Below, one piece after another: positions 8,037-17,128 of a DNA stretch of 64,000 nucleotides. A program made the position numbers and the translations under genes. How positions within the stretch are numbered: position 1 is the stretch's first letter; the number at the start of each line of letters is the position of its first letter. The DNA is taken from NCBI RefSeq assembly GCF_016863515.1, contig NZ_BOPA01000028.1:1-64000 (forward strand), written 5' to 3'. The DNA comes from Micromonospora gifhornensis. GTDB taxonomy: Bacteria > Actinomycetota > Actinomycetes > Mycobacteriales > Micromonosporaceae. Below the pieces are notes generated by a model, which searched no databases, was not told the DNA's origin, and worked only from the letters and a program-made list of their open reading frames with translations.

Positions 8037-9836
8037 ATGACCTGTCCCCCCATCGACTCGTACGCCTTCCTCTCCGACACCCACACCGCCGCGCTGGTCG
8101 CCGCCGACGGCGCGGTCGAATGGTTCTGCGTGCCGCATTTCGCCGGTGACGCGGTCTTCGCCCGCCTGCTGGACCGCAACCGCGGCGGTGTCCTCGAACT
8201 GACCGTGGCCGGCTGCGCCGAGCCGACCCGGCGGTATCTGCCGGACACCCTCGTGCTGGAGAGTCGCTTGTCGACTCCGCAGGGGTCGGCGGTGGTGCAG
8301 GACTTCCTGGCGGTGGCGCCCGGCGAGGGTGCCCAGCCGCTGCGCGCCGACAAGATGCTGGTACGCCGGGTGACCGTCGAGCACGGCACGATCCAGCTGA
8401 CCATGCGGGTGGCGCCCCGAGTCGGGTACGGCGCCCGCGACGTCGCCTGGGAGCGGGTGGGCCGCCGCTGGCGGGCCGTCGGCACCGATCTGTGGGTCGG
8501 CGGTGACCTGCCCGCCGAGGCGTCCGGCGGGGCACTGCGGATCGAGGCGGAGCTGTCCGCCGGTACGACTGTGGCGTTGCTGGTCGGCTACGACGACGAC
8601 GCCACCGACGTCGTCGACCCGGACGAGTTGCTGGCGCGTACCTGCCGGACCTGGCAGGCGTGGTCGGCGCGCAGCGACTACACCGGCTTCGGTTCCGACG
8701 CCGTCCGGCACAGCGCGCTGGTGTTGCGGGGGCTCTCCTTCGACGAGACCGGGGCACTGATCGCCGCGCCCACCACCAGCCTGCCGGAGGAGATCGGCGG
8801 GGTCCGCAACTGGGACTACCGGTACGCCTGGCACCGGGACGCCGCGCTGCTGCTGCTCGCCCTGTTCCGGCTCGGGCACGCCGAGGAAGGCAGGCGGTAC
8901 CTGCACTTCCTGATCTCCGTCTGCAACGGTGACCTGCTCACCCCGCTCGTCGACATCCTCGGCAGCACTGCGGAGGAGCAGGAGCTGCCCCACCTGGAGG
9001 GTTACGCCGGCTCCCGGCCGGTACGGATCGGCAACGAGGCCGCCGAACAGGTGCAGTTCGACACGTACGGCCACATTCTGGATGCCGCGCTGGTGTACCA
9101 GCAGCTCACCGGCGACCTGACCGGCGAGCAGTGGGCGTTGCTGCGCAAGCACGTCGACGTGATGGCCGACCGCTGGCACGAGCCGGATCACGGTCTCTGG
9201 GAGGTGCGGGGTCCGCGCCGGCACTACGTCAACGCGAAGGTGATGACCTGGGTCTGCCTGGACCGGGGCATCCGCCTGGCCGAGTTGCTCGACGACCGGA
9301 CCGCCGACGTGCAGCGGTGGCGCACGGCCCGCGACGCGGTGCACGCCGAGGTCCTGGACCGCGGCTTCGACCCGCAGGTCGGCAGCTTCGTGATGGCGTA
9401 CGGGTCGACCGAGCTGGACGCCTCGTTGCTGCGGATTCCGCTTGTCGGTTTCCTGCCCGGCGACGACCCTCGGATGCTCTCCACCATCGACCGGGTGCGG
9501 CAGGAGTTGGAGATCGGCCCTGCGCTGCTGCGGCGTTACCGGGCCGACGACGGGCTGCCCGGGGAGGAGGGCGCCTTCCTGCTCTGCTCGTTCGAGCTGG
9601 TCTCGGCGCTGGTCCTGGCCGGTCAGCGGGACGAGGCTCGCAAACTCTTCGACCAGCTCAGCGCGTACGCCGGTCCGCTGGGTCTGTACGCCGAGCAACT
9701 CGCCGCGGACGGCACCGCCCTGGGCAACTACCCGCAGGCGTTCACGCATCTCGCCCTGATCGAGGCGGCGCTCAACCTCGACGCGGCGGGTGACCGGGAC
9801 GCGCTGCACGAGTGGGCCGACCGGGGTGGCCGCTGA
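8037..9836 (+). CDS. GH15 glycoside hydrolase (glucoamylase/trehalase-like)
   Basis: A cytoplasmic GH15 enzyme of 599 residues, the normal length for the bacterial trehalase/glucoamylase-like subgroup. The N-terminal beta-sandwich begins PPIDSYAFLSDTHTAALVA and contains VEWFCVPHF. The (alpha/alpha)6 barrel carries GGVRNWDYRYAWHRDA, EGYAGSRPVRIGN and RYRADDGLPGEEGAFLLCSFE, with catalytic Glu expected in the last segment. No signal peptide is present, so it acts on an internal substrate such as trehalose or maltodextrin. The start is ATG 8037; the frame is open upstream, but that sequence is antisense to the oxidase gene. It diverges from the oxidase. Confidence 0.9.
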   Translation: MTCPPIDSYAFLSDTHTAALVAADGAVEWFCVPHFAGDAVFARLLDRNRGGVLELTVAGCAEPTRRYLPDTLVLESRLSTPQGSAVVQDFLAVAPGEGAQPLRADKMLVRRVTVEHGTIQLTMRVAPRVGYGARDVAWERVGRRWRAVGTDLWVGGDLPAEASGGALRIEAELSAGTTVALLVGYDDDATDVVDPDELLARTCRTWQAWSARSDYTGFGSDAVRHSALVLRGLSFDETGALIAAPTTSLPEEIGGVRNWDYRYAWHRDAALLLLALFRLGHAEEGRRYLHFLISVCNGDLLTPLVDILGSTAEEQELPHLEGYAGSRPVRIGNEAAEQVQFDTYGHILDAALVYQQLTGDLTGEQWALLRKHVDVMADRWHEPDHGLWEVRGPRRHYVNAKVMTWVCLDRGIRLAELLDDRTADVQRWRTARDAVHAEVLDRGFDPQVGSFVMAYGSTELDASLLRIPLVGFLPGDDPRMLSTIDRVRQELEIGPALLRRYRADDGLPGEEGAFLLCSFELVSALVLAGQRDEARKLFDQLSAYAGPLGLYAEQLAADGTALGNYPQAFTHLALIEAALNLDAAGDRDALHEWADRGGR

Positions 9837-9894
9837 CCAGGCACCGGGCCGCCCCGCCGGGAACCACGTCGACCTGACGAGCGACTATCGGTAC

Positions 9895-10731
9895 ATGGGG
9901 TGCGAGCAGTGGCGGGAGATTCTGTCGGCACAGTTGGACGGTGAGGCGACGCCGGACGAGGAACGTGCGGCCGACGGGCACCTGGAGACCTGCACGGCCT
10001 GCCAGGGCTGGTACAGCCGGGCCGCCACCGTGACCCGGCGGGCGCGTACCCAGGTGGTGTCCGCGCTACCGGATCTGACCGAGGCCATTCTCAGCGCCGC
10101 GCCGCCGCCTCGCCGCCGCGCCCGTACGCCGATCGCCGCCCTGCGGCGTCAGCGCTGGTTCGCCGCGTTCGCCGGACGGATCACCGCGGTCACCGCGTTG
10201 CGGGCCGCGCTCGGACTGCTCGGCGCGGTGCAGCTGGTCCTCGGGCTGGCCCAGGTCGGCCGGGCCGAGGTGGCCCAGCACGTGCACGCCAACGGGCAGC
10301 ACCTGTGGCACGAGTCGGCCGCCTGGAACGTGGCCGTCGGGGCGGGCTTCCTCTTCGTCGCGCTGCGCCGGACCCGCCCCTCCGGGATGCTGCCGATGCT
10401 CAGCGCCTTCGTGGCGACGCTCGTCCTGTTGTCGATCAACGACCTCGTCGCCTCCCAGGTCGCCGTGGAACGCCTGGTCAGTCACGGCTTCCTGGTGGTC
10501 GGCTATCTGATCACCGTGCTGTTGGCGCGCAGCATGCGGCAACCAGGTGACCCGAACGACCGGCAGCGCCCGGAGCGATCCCGCTGGCGACTCCGCCTCG
10601 ACGAGACCGACGAGCCGGCCACCCTCCGCCTCCTGCCGCCCTACTCAGCCCAGGCCCACTACCCGGCCCAGGCCCACCACCCGGTCAAGGCCCACCAGGG
10701 CCGCCGGCACGCCTCCCGCCACGCCGCCTGA
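9895..10731 (+). CDS. zinc-finger membrane anti-sigma factor with His-rich regions
   Basis: A 278-residue ZAS-type anti-sigma factor. The N-terminal zinc motif H29-x3-C33-x2-C36 (HLETCTAC) is complete. After a basic linker there are four predicted helices (about residues 104-125, 142-158, 165-185 and 198-213). The loop after the first helix holds four His (H129, H131, H136, H139 in QHVHANGQHLWHE), and the C-terminal tail is again His-rich (AQAHYPAQAHHPVKAHQ). These could bind a metal or haem, which is inference. It converges on the ECF sigma gene 41 bases away, its probable partner. Start ATG 9895. Confidence 0.8.
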   Translation: MGCEQWREILSAQLDGEATPDEERAADGHLETCTACQGWYSRAATVTRRARTQVVSALPDLTEAILSAAPPPRRRARTPIAALRRQRWFAAFAGRITAVTALRAALGLLGAVQLVLGLAQVGRAEVAQHVHANGQHLWHESAAWNVAVGAGFLFVALRRTRPSGMLPMLSAFVATLVLLSINDLVASQVAVERLVSHGFLVVGYLITVLLARSMRQPGDPNDRQRPERSRWRLRLDETDEPATLRLLPPYSAQAHYPAQAHHPVKAHQGRRHASRHAA

Positions 10732-10772
10732 CCAGCCCACCCTGCTTCCCGGCTGAGGACGGCGGAGACGGG

Positions 10773-11351
10773 TCAGCCGACGGCGTCGGGGCGGGCGCCG
10801 CGTCGGCGGGTGGCCGGGCGCATGGCCGCGACCAGGTCTTCCCGGGCCCGCGCCACCCGGGACCGGATGGTGCCCACCGGCACGTCGCACACCTGCGCGG
10901 CTTCGGCATACGACAGTCCGAGCAGTTGGGTGGCGACGAACGCCTCCCGGCGGTCGGACGTGAGGCCGTCGAGCATCCGGTAGAGCACCACCTCGTCGTC
11001 CACTCCGGCCCGTACCCCGGCCGAGGTCGCCTCGGCGGCGGCCTGCCAGTCGGCGAGGTTTGCGGTGCGGGGGCGGGCGGCGGCGGCCCGCACCTGGTCG
11101 ACCGCGACCCGGCGGGCGATGGCGAGCAGCCAGGTCCGTGCCGTGGACCGGCCGGCGAACGACGGCAGGGCGCGCCAGGCCCGCAGGTACGTCTCCTGGA
11201 CCAGGTCGTCGACGTCGCGAGTGCCGGGTAGGTGCGCCAGGAACCGGTGTACGTCGTGTTGTGTGGCACGGACGAACGCCGCGGCGGCGGCTTGGTCGCC
11301 CCGGCCCGCGGCGAACGCGTACCCGGTGATCTCGTCGGTCGCGGCTGTCAT
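10773..11351 (-). CDS. ECF RNA polymerase sigma factor
   Basis: A 192-residue ECF sigma-70 family factor. Region 2 is visible as RDVDDLVQETYLRAWRALPSFAGRSTARTWLLAIARRVAVDQVR, and region 4 as LDGLTSDRREAFVATQLLGLSYAEAAQVCDVPVGTIRSRVARAREDLV. The start was set at ATG 11351; an upstream frame extension adds 28 residues outside the conserved region. The convergent gene encodes a zinc-finger anti-sigma factor that probably holds it at the membrane. Resemblance to corynebacterial/mycobacterial SigC-type factors, which are linked to copper and terminal-oxidase control, is possible but not decisive. Confidence 0.88.
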   Translation of the reverse strand: MTAATDEITGYAFAAGRGDQAAAAAFVRATQHDVHRFLAHLPGTRDVDDLVQETYLRAWRALPSFAGRSTARTWLLAIARRVAVDQVRAAAARPRTANLADWQAAAEATSAGVRAGVDDEVVLYRMLDGLTSDRREAFVATQLLGLSYAEAAQVCDVPVGTIRSRVARAREDLVAAMRPATRRRGARPDAVG

Positions 11352-11360
11352 CGCCGTATT

Positions 11361-11387
11361 GGTCGCTCGACGCGGCGGGTTGGTTCC
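11361..11387 (-). promoter_or_regulatory. candidate ECF-type promoter of the sigma gene
   Basis: Reading the minus strand, GGAACC (11387-11382) is followed after about 16-17 bases by CGACC (11365-11361), which resembles the GGAAC/CGTC pattern of ECF promoters. It lies just upstream of ATG 11351 and would allow autoregulation. One match of this kind can occur by chance in such DNA. Confidence 0.3.
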
Positions 11388-11456
11388 CGGCAGTTCGACA
11401 TTGACGAAGTCGATTGGCCGGGGGCAGTCGTACACTGCGACGATGAGGCGCGTGAC

Positions 11457-12284
11457 GTGAGTGGGCAGGCCCTACCGTACGGACACCAGTGCTGGGCCTA
11501 CGACGATCCCGCCGGCTTCACCCCCCGGGCGGAGGACTTCCTGCGCTCCGGCCTCGCTGCCGGCGAGCAGGTCTGGTACGTCGTCGCCGGCAGCGAGGCC
11601 GGAGCGGTCCGGGACCGGTGGCGCGATCTGGATCTGTTCGCCGAGGCGCTGTCCTCCGGTGCCGCCGAGGTACTCACCCTCGACGCGGCCTACTCCGGCG
11701 TCGAGGTGATCGACCCGGCCGGCCAGGTGTCGGCGTACCAGATGGCCACCCGGATGGCGCTCGCCGCCGGCTACAGCGGCCTGCGGGTGGCCGCGGCCTG
11801 CACGGATCTGGTCCGTACGCCGGCTCAGCGGGCGGTGTTCGCCAGCTACGAGCAGCAGATCAACCGGATGATGCGGGGCGAGGCGTTCCAGGGCATGTGC
11901 GGGTACCACCGGCCGACGTTGGGTGATCGGGCGGTCGCCGAGCTGGCCTGTCTGCACCCGGAGCACAACGTCACCGACCTGCTGTTCCGGTTGTACGCGC
12001 CGACGGCCCACCAGGGTCACGCCGTGCTCGTCGGGGAACTCGACCCGGCCAACCACGATCTGTTCCGCGCCGCGCTGGAGCATTCCGAGCTGCGCCCGGT
12101 CGACGATGAGTTGATACTGGATGCAAGTGGGCTCCGCTTTCTCGATCACCGTACGCTGGTCCACCTGAGTGAGTACGCCCAGCAACGGGAGGCGAGACTG
12201 GTGCTGCGCGGCTGCTCTGCCGGCACCGTACGGCTCGCCGCCCTGCTGGATCTGCCTGGCGTGAGTATGGAGGTGACCCGGTGA
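11457..12284 (+). CDS. MEDS-domain protein with C-terminal STAS domain (anti-anti-sigma type)
   Basis: A 275-residue two-domain protein. Residues about 1-175 form a MEDS (DcmR sensory) domain: GHQCWAYDDPAGFTPRAEDFLRSGLAAGEQVWYV, then later VSAYQMATRMALAAGYSGLRVAAACTDLV. The last roughly 90 residues form a STAS fold (AVLVGELDPANHDLFRAAL, LILDASGLRFLDHRTLVHLSEYA), as in anti-sigma-factor antagonists; in this fold a Ser or Thr after the D/A-S-G-L strand is phosphorylated. The start is GTG 11457. Its stop overlaps the next gene by 4 bases (GTGA). The pair looks like a partner-switching module in which both members carry the same sensor domain. Confidence 0.82.
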   Translation: MSGQALPYGHQCWAYDDPAGFTPRAEDFLRSGLAAGEQVWYVVAGSEAGAVRDRWRDLDLFAEALSSGAAEVLTLDAAYSGVEVIDPAGQVSAYQMATRMALAAGYSGLRVAAACTDLVRTPAQRAVFASYEQQINRMMRGEAFQGMCGYHRPTLGDRAVAELACLHPEHNVTDLLFRLYAPTAHQGHAVLVGELDPANHDLFRAALEHSELRPVDDELILDASGLRFLDHRTLVHLSEYAQQREARLVLRGCSAGTVRLAALLDLPGVSMEVTR

Positions 12285-13327
12285 GGACGGGTCCCGCCGC
12301 CGCCGAATCCGGATACTTGCACGAGGCCCTGTGCTACGCCTCGGACGACGAGCTGCTCGCGGTCGCGGTGCCGTTCCTGCTCGACGGGGTCACGGCCGGC
12401 GAGCCGACCTTCGTGGCGCTCGGCGAGCGCACCGGCGGCCTGGTCCGCTCGGCGTTGCCGGTCGACAGCGGGGTGGAGTTCCTCACCGGTGCCGGGGTGT
12501 ACGCCCGACCGGCCGCCGCCATCCGGATGTACCGCAAACTTCTCGCCGACCTGACGGCCGGCGGCGCGGATCAGATCCGGATCATCGGCGAGGTGCCGCC
12601 GCCCTCTCTCGGGTCGACCTGGGACTGGTGGGCCCGGTACGAAGCGGCGATCAACCGCGCGTACGACGACTGGCCGCTGTGGAGCATGTGTGCGTACGAC
12701 ACCCGGATCACGCCCCCCGACGTGCTGGCCGATGTCGCCGCCACCCACCCGCACATCGCCACCGCCGGGCAGCGGCATCTGCCCAGCCCGGACTATCTCG
12801 CCCCGGAGTCCTTCCTGCGGCAGAACCGGCCGGCGCCACCCGACCCGATCCAGGCGTACCCACCGTTGCTCGAACTGACCGATCCGACCGCCGCGCAGGC
12901 CCGCTCGGCAGTGCACCAGGCCGGTCTGGGGCAACTGTCGACGGAGGACTTCGACGACTTCGTCATCGCGGTCAGCGAAACCGTGACCAACGGGCTGCGG
13001 CACGGCTCTCCGCCCGTGCGGCTGCGCCTGTGGACGGCACCGGACCGCATCGTGGCCACCGTCAGCGACACCGGCAAGGGGCCGGACGATCCGTACGCAG
13101 GTCTGCTGCCACCCGCCGACAGCACGCCCGGTGGGCTGGGCCTGTGGATCACCTACCAGTCGTGCAACCACGTCACCCAGCACCGTGACGCCAACGGCTT
13201 CACCCTCCGGCTCACCGCTGGTCAGCCACCTGGCCTGACCGCCGTTACGCAGAGCGAACCGCCGGGCGGCGAGCGCCGGCCCGGCGGTTCGGGGGATCCG
13301 CAGCTCAGCTCCGGAACGCGTCCTTGA
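12281..13327 (+). CDS. MEDS-domain anti-sigma regulatory kinase (RsbA-like)
   Basis: A 348-residue protein with an N-terminal MEDS domain (YLHEALCYASDDELLAVAVPFLLDG through WSMCAYDTR) and a C-terminal HATPase_c_2 domain of the RsbW/SpoIIAB type. The ATP-binding boxes are complete: N box ETVTNGLRHG, G1 DTGKGP, G2 GGLGLW. Such proteins are named RsbA-family anti-sigma regulators in actinobacteria; they bind a SigB-like sigma factor or phosphorylate a STAS antagonist. The GTG start overlaps the STAS partner gene. Its last 23 bases overlap the convergent csbD gene. No SigB-like sigma gene is in the window. Confidence 0.85.
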   Translation: MRTGPAAAESGYLHEALCYASDDELLAVAVPFLLDGVTAGEPTFVALGERTGGLVRSALPVDSGVEFLTGAGVYARPAAAIRMYRKLLADLTAGGADQIRIIGEVPPPSLGSTWDWWARYEAAINRAYDDWPLWSMCAYDTRITPPDVLADVAATHPHIATAGQRHLPSPDYLAPESFLRQNRPAPPDPIQAYPPLLELTDPTAAQARSAVHQAGLGQLSTEDFDDFVIAVSETVTNGLRHGSPPVRLRLWTAPDRIVATVSDTGKGPDDPYAGLLPPADSTPGGLGLWITYQSCNHVTQHRDANGFTLRLTAGQPPGLTAVTQSEPPGGERRPGGSGDPQLSSGTRP

Positions 13328-13478
13328 TCTTCTCGCCGGCCTGCTTGATGTTGGAGCGGCTCTGATCGGCGCGGCCCTCGGCCTCCAACTGCTCGTTGTC
13401 GGTGACCCGGCCGACACCCTCCTTGACCTTGCCGGTGGTGTTCTCGGCGCTGTTGTTGAACTTGTCCTCGACACCCAT
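13305..13478 (-). CDS. CsbD-family stress protein
   Basis: A 57-residue hydrophilic CsbD-like protein (MGVEDKFNNSAENTTGKVKEGVGRVTDNEQLEAEGRA...). The pattern of Lys/Glu-rich helix with GKVKEG and the D/N-E-x-L-x-A-E-G motif is diagnostic. The family is induced by general-stress sigma factors in many bacteria; its biochemical role is unknown. The start is ATG 13478, matching the usual short length. The position beside the MEDS partner-switch genes fits a general-stress neighbourhood. Confidence 0.88.
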   Translation of the reverse strand: MGVEDKFNNSAENTTGKVKEGVGRVTDNEQLEAEGRADQSRSNIKQAGEKIKDAFRS

Positions 13479-13548
13479 GTCAGCCTCCGTGGTTCGTTCG
13501 GTTGCTACGTCCATCAAGTACCCAGCCGAGCCTCGGCGAATCACCGAG

Positions 13549-15795
13549 TCAGGTAGCGGGACGAAACCGTCGCAGCCGCAGGCTGTTGGCCACCACGAAA
13601 ACCGACGAGAAGGCCATCGCCGCCCCGGCGATCATCGGGTTGAGCAGGCCGGCGGCAGCCAGCGGCAGCGCCGCCACGTTGTACGCGAAGGCCCAGAACA
13701 GGTTGCCCTTGATGGTGCCCAGCGTGCGGCGGGCGAGCCGGATGGCGTCCACGGCGGCCAGCAGGTCGTCCCGGACCAGGGTCAGGTCGGACGCCTCGAT
13801 CGCTGCGTCCGTACCGGTGCCCATGGCCAGTCCGAGGTCGGCCTGGGCGAGCGCCGCCGCGTCGTTGACACCGTCACCGACCATCGCCACCACCCGTCCC
13901 TCGGCTTGGAGCCGGGAGACGACGTCGACCTTCTCCGCCGGCAGCACCTCCGCGATCACCTCGTCGATGCCCACCTCGGCGGCCACGGCACTGGCGACGG
14001 TGGCGTTGTCGCCGGTGAGCAGCACCGGGGTCAGGCCGAGAGCCCGCAGTCGGCGTACCGCCTCCCGGCTTGTCGGTTTGACCTGGTCGGCCACCGCGAG
14101 CACGGCGCGGGCCCGGCCTTCCCAACCGACAAGCACCGCCGTACGGCCCGCCGCCTGCGCGTCGGTCGACGCCCGCGCCAGATCGTCCGGTACGACCAGA
14201 CCGCGCTCGCGCAACAGCCGGGGCCGGCCGAGCAGCACCTCGCGGCCGTCCACGCTGCCGCTGACGCCCAACCCGGCGACGTTCGCGAAGCCGATGACGG
14301 GCGGCAACTCGCCGACCTCGGCGGCTCCGGCCACCACCGCCCGAGCCACCGGGTGCTCCGAGCCGGCCTCCAGCGCGGCGGCCATCCGGAGGGTCTCGTC
14401 GCGCTGCTCACCCGTGCCCGGGATCACCTCCAGCAGGGTCATCCGGCCGGTGGTGACGGTGCCGGTCTTGTCCAGCACCACGGTGTCCACCCGCCTGGTG
14501 GACTCCAGCATCTCCGGTCCCTTGATCAGGACGCCGAGTTGCGCGCCGCGCCCCGTACCGACAAGCAGCGCGGTCGGGGTGGCCAGGCCGAGGGCGCACG
14601 GGCAGGCGATGATCAGCACCGCCACCGCGGCAGTGAACGCGGCGGTCGGTCCGGCGCCGGAGCCCAGCCACCAGCCCAGCGTGCCGGCCGCCAGTAGCAG
14701 CACGATCGGTACGAAGATCCCGGAGATGCGGTCGGCGAGCCGCTGGGCGGCGGCCTTACCGGACTGCGCCTGCTCGACCAACCGGGCCATCTGGGCCAGT
14801 TGGGTGTCGGCACCGACCCGGGTGGCGGTGATCACCAGTCGTCCGCCGGCGTTTACGCAACCGCCGACCACGGCGTCGCCCACCCCGACCTCGACCGGCA
14901 CCGATTCGCCGGTGACCAGGCTGGCGTCGACCGCGGAGGAACCCTCGTCCACCGTCCCGTCGGTGGCGATCTTCTCGCCGGGCCGCACCACGAACCGGTC
15001 CCCCACCGCGAGTTGCTCGACCGGGATGCGGGTCTCCACCCCGTGGCGGAGCACGGAGACGTCCTTGGCACCGAGTTCGAGCAGGGCGCGCAGGGCCGCC
15101 CCGGCGGTGCGCTTGGAGCGTGCCTCGAAGTACCGGCCGGCGAGGATGAACGCGGTCACCCCGGCCGCCGCCTCCAGGTAGATGTTGCCGGCACCGTCGG
15201 TACGGCCGATGTCGAAGCTGAACGGGTGCGTCATGCCCGGCGTGCCGGCGGTGCCGAGGAACAGCGCCCACACCGACCAGCCGAAGGCGGCAAGGGTGCC
15301 CACCGAGACCAGGGTGTCCATGGTCGCGGCACCGTGCCGCAGGTTCACCAGGGCGGCCCGGTGGAACGGCAGCCCGCCGTAGACCACGACCGGGGCGGCC
15401 AGCACCAGCGACAGCCACTGCCAGTAGGTGAACTGCCAGGCCGGCACCATGGCCAACGCGATCACCGGCACGGTCAGCGCCACGGAGACCCACAGTCGGC
15501 TACGCAGGCTGCGCAACTCGTCCACCGGCTCGTCGGTGCCTGCCGCCGGGGTGGCCGGCGCGGGCAGGCTGGCCCGGTAGCCGGTCTGCTCCACCGTGGC
15601 GATCAGGTCGTCCGGGGTGACCGGGGCGTCGTAGGAGATGGTCGCCTTCTCGGTGGCGTAGTTGACGCTGGCCTGCACGCCGTCCAGCCGGTTCAACTTC
15701 TTCTCGATGCGAGCGGCGCAGGAGGCGCAGGTCATCCCGCCGATCGACAGCTCGATCCGGCCGGTCGCGGTGCGCAGCGGTCTGTTGGTGGTCAT
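13549..15795 (-). CDS. copA: copper-translocating P-type ATPase CopA
   Basis: A P1B-type Cu(I) exporter of 748 residues. In order: one N-terminal heavy-metal domain with GMTCASC (C23, C26), eight predicted membrane helices, the TGES actuator loop ([12 protein letters not shown]), the CPC transport motif in helix 6 (C398-P-C400), the phosphorylation site DKTGT (Asp442), the SEHPVARAV nucleotide-binding His-Pro, and the [10 protein letters not shown] hinge. Start ATG 15795, 11 bases after the His-rich protein gene stop. It lies in a minus-strand unit copZ, His-rich protein, copA driven from the CsoR-operator region. It pumps copper out of the cytoplasm. Confidence 0.96.
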   Translation of the reverse strand: MTTNRPLRTATGRIELSIGGMTCASCAARIEKKLNRLDGVQASVNYATEKATISYDAPVTPDDLIATVEQTGYRASLPAPATPAAGTDEPVDELRSLRSRLWVSVALTVPVIALAMVPAWQFTYWQWLSLVLAAPVVVYGGLPFHRAALVNLRHGAATMDTLVSVGTLAAFGWSVWALFLGTAGTPGMTHPFSFDIGRTDGAGNIYLEAAAGVTAFILAGRYFEARSKRTAGAALRALLELGAKDVSVLRHGVETRIPVEQLAVGDRFVVRPGEKIATDGTVDEGSSAVDASLVTGESVPVEVGVGDAVVGGCVNAGGRLVITATRVGADTQLAQMARLVEQAQSGKAAAQRLADRISGIFVPIVLLLAAGTLGWWLGSGAGPTAAFTAAVAVLIIACPCALGLATPTALLVGTGRGAQLGVLIKGPEMLESTRRVDTVVLDKTGTVTTGRMTLLEVIPGTGEQRDETLRMAAALEAGSEHPVARAVVAGAAEVGELPPVIGFANVAGLGVSGSVDGREVLLGRPRLLRERGLVVPDDLARASTDAQAAGRTAVLVGWEGRARAVLAVADQVKPTSREAVRRLRALGLTPVLLTGDNATVASAVAAEVGIDEVIAEVLPAEKVDVVSRLQAEGRVVAMVGDGVNDAAALAQADLGLAMGTGTDAAIEASDLTLVRDDLLAAVDAIRLARRTLGTIKGNLFWAFAYNVAALPLAAAGLLNPMIAGAAMAFSSVFVVANSLRLRRFRPAT

Positions 15796-15806
15796 CGCTG
15801 GTCCCG

Positions 15807-16766
15807 TCAGTTGTGCTCGTGTCCGGGGGTGCCGTGCTCGTCGGCGATGACGCCGTTCGGGCTGGGGATGGCGCCCGGGGCACCGACGTGCACGGTGAAT
15901 TCGGCGGTGTGTACCACCCCGTCGTGGCGGAAGTCGAGATAGAGCCGGTACGCCCCGGCCGAGGGGAACTCGGCGCCGAAGCGCACCTGTGGCCCGGGTG
16001 CCGTCAGCCCGTCGCCCGGCCCGCCCTCGGGGTGCACGTGCAGGTAGGCCAGGTCCCCCTGGCGTAGTGCGACCAGGTGGCCGTACGCCCCCAGGTACGG
16101 TTCGAGATCGCGGACCGGCACCCCGTCGCGGCTGACGCTGAAGGTCAGGGTGGTGCTCTGGCCGGGCTGGGGTGTGCCGTGGAAGTCGACGGTGTAGCCG
16201 TGGACCGTGGTGCTGCTGGCCGGGGCCGGTAGGGCCTGCTCGGTCAACTCGCCGGGCACGGTCACGTCGACGCCGAGGGTCAGCGGCTCGCCGCCGGTCG
16301 GGGTGAAGTCGGCGAAGGCCCGCCACACACCGGGCGAGTTCAACGGTGAGGCGACCCGCCAGGTGCCGTCGGCGGCCAACTCCGGGTGCACGTGCTGGAA
16401 GCCGGAGAGGTCACGCCGGGCGACGATCAGGTGCATCGGCTTGTCGTGCGTCACCTCGTACCGGGTCACCGGCTTGCCCTCGGGGCCGGTGACCCGGAAG
16501 GCGAACTCACCCTCGGTGGCGGCGACCGGGACCAGGGTGTAGCCCCGGTCGGAGACGAGCAGCCCGCCGGGCAGGTGCCCGGCGGCTCCCGACGCGTCGT
16601 GCCCGCCCGTCTCCTGCCCGGGTGCGGCGGTTCCGTGCGGGCCTGTGTCATGGCCGTCGGCGACGACCGGGGCGGCGGGACCGGTCACCTGGCCGACGCC
16701 GTACGCGGCACCGAACACCGCCGCGAGGCCGAGCGCGAAGCCGGTGAGCTTCGTCGCTGTGTTCAT
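15807..16766 (-). CDS. exported or membrane-anchored His-rich copper-locus protein
   Basis: A 319-residue protein between copZ and copA. The N-terminus is an uncleaved anchor or signal ([23 protein letters not shown]), followed by a His/Gly-rich segment ([32 protein letters not shown]). The bulk is beta-rich with two related passages, GFQHVHPEL and [10 protein letters not shown], each with the H-V-H-P motif and preceded by a Leu-Ile/Val-Ala/Val-Leu stretch ([20 protein letters not shown]). This suggests a duplicated domain of about 110 residues with metal-binding His. The C-terminus ends [12 protein letters not shown] role as an external copper-binding or delivery protein is inferred; I know no named family. 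Confidence 0.82.
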   Translation of the reverse strand: MNTATKLTGFALGLAAVFGAAYGVGQVTGPAAPVVADGHDTGPHGTAAPGQETGGHDASGAAGHLPGGLLVSDRGYTLVPVAATEGEFAFRVTGPEGKPVTRYEVTHDKPMHLIVARRDLSGFQHVHPELAADGTWRVASPLNSPGVWRAFADFTPTGGEPLTLGVDVTVPGELTEQALPAPASSTTVHGYTVDFHGTPQPGQSTTLTFSVSRDGVPVRDLEPYLGAYGHLVALRQGDLAYLHVHPEGGPGDGLTAPGPQVRFGAEFPSAGAYRLYLDFRHDGVVHTAEFTVHVGAPGAIPSPNGVIADEHGTPGHEHN

Positions 16767-16798
16767 CGTTGCACCTCGGTTTTCCGCCGCCGGTCGCC

Positions 16799-17008
16799 TC
16801 AGGCGCCGAGCAGTTCGTATCCGGCCTCGTCGACGGCCGCGCGTACCGCGTTCTCGTCGAGCGGCTGCTCGCTGGTGACGGTGACCCGGCCGGCGGGCAG
16901 GTCGACCGTCACGTCGGTGACGCCGGACAGCGCGCCGACCTGGCCGCTGACCGCGCTGACGCAGTGTCCGCAGGTCATGCCCTGCACCTGGTAGGTCGTG
17001 GTGACCAT
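16799..17008 (-). CDS. copZ: CopZ-like copper chaperone (heavy-metal-associated domain)
   Basis: A 69-residue single HMA domain with the Cu(I) site MTCGHC (Cys13, Cys16) and the end EAGYELLGA typical of CopZ. It should carry Cu(I) in the cytoplasm and pass it to CopA. The start is ATG 17008 with AAGGAGAAG upstream. It is the first gene of the minus-strand copper unit, directly downstream of the two CsoR-type operators. Confidence 0.95.
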   Translation of the reverse strand: MVTTTYQVQGMTCGHCVSAVSGQVGALSGVTDVTVDLPAGRVTVTSEQPLDENAVRAAVDEAGYELLGA

Positions 17009-17061
17009 GGGGCTTCTCCTTTTCCGCCTGGCCCGGCCGAGGGGCGGCCGGTGCCACGAAC

Positions 17062-17078
17062 ATACCCGAGGGGGGTAT
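17062..17078. promoter_or_regulatory. CsoR-type operator 1 (copZ side)
   Basis: The 17-base sequence ATACCCGAGGGGGGTAT is an inverted repeat of the TACCC/GGGTA type recognised by CsoR repressors. It lies 54 bases upstream of the copZ start and most likely overlaps that promoter. Confidence 0.82.
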
Positions 17079-17096
17079 CTCCAACGCGACCGTAGC

Positions 17097-17113
17097 ATAC
17101 CCCCAGGGGGTAG
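17097..17113. promoter_or_regulatory. CsoR-type operator 2 (csoR side)
   Basis: The 17-base sequence ATACCCCCAGGGGGTAG is a nearly perfect CsoR box 16 bases before ATG 17129 and 35 bases (centre to centre) from operator 1. Binding here would repress csoR itself, giving autoregulation plus co-regulation of the divergent efflux genes. Confidence 0.85.
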
Positions 17114-17128
17114 GTTATCCTCGTGCTC

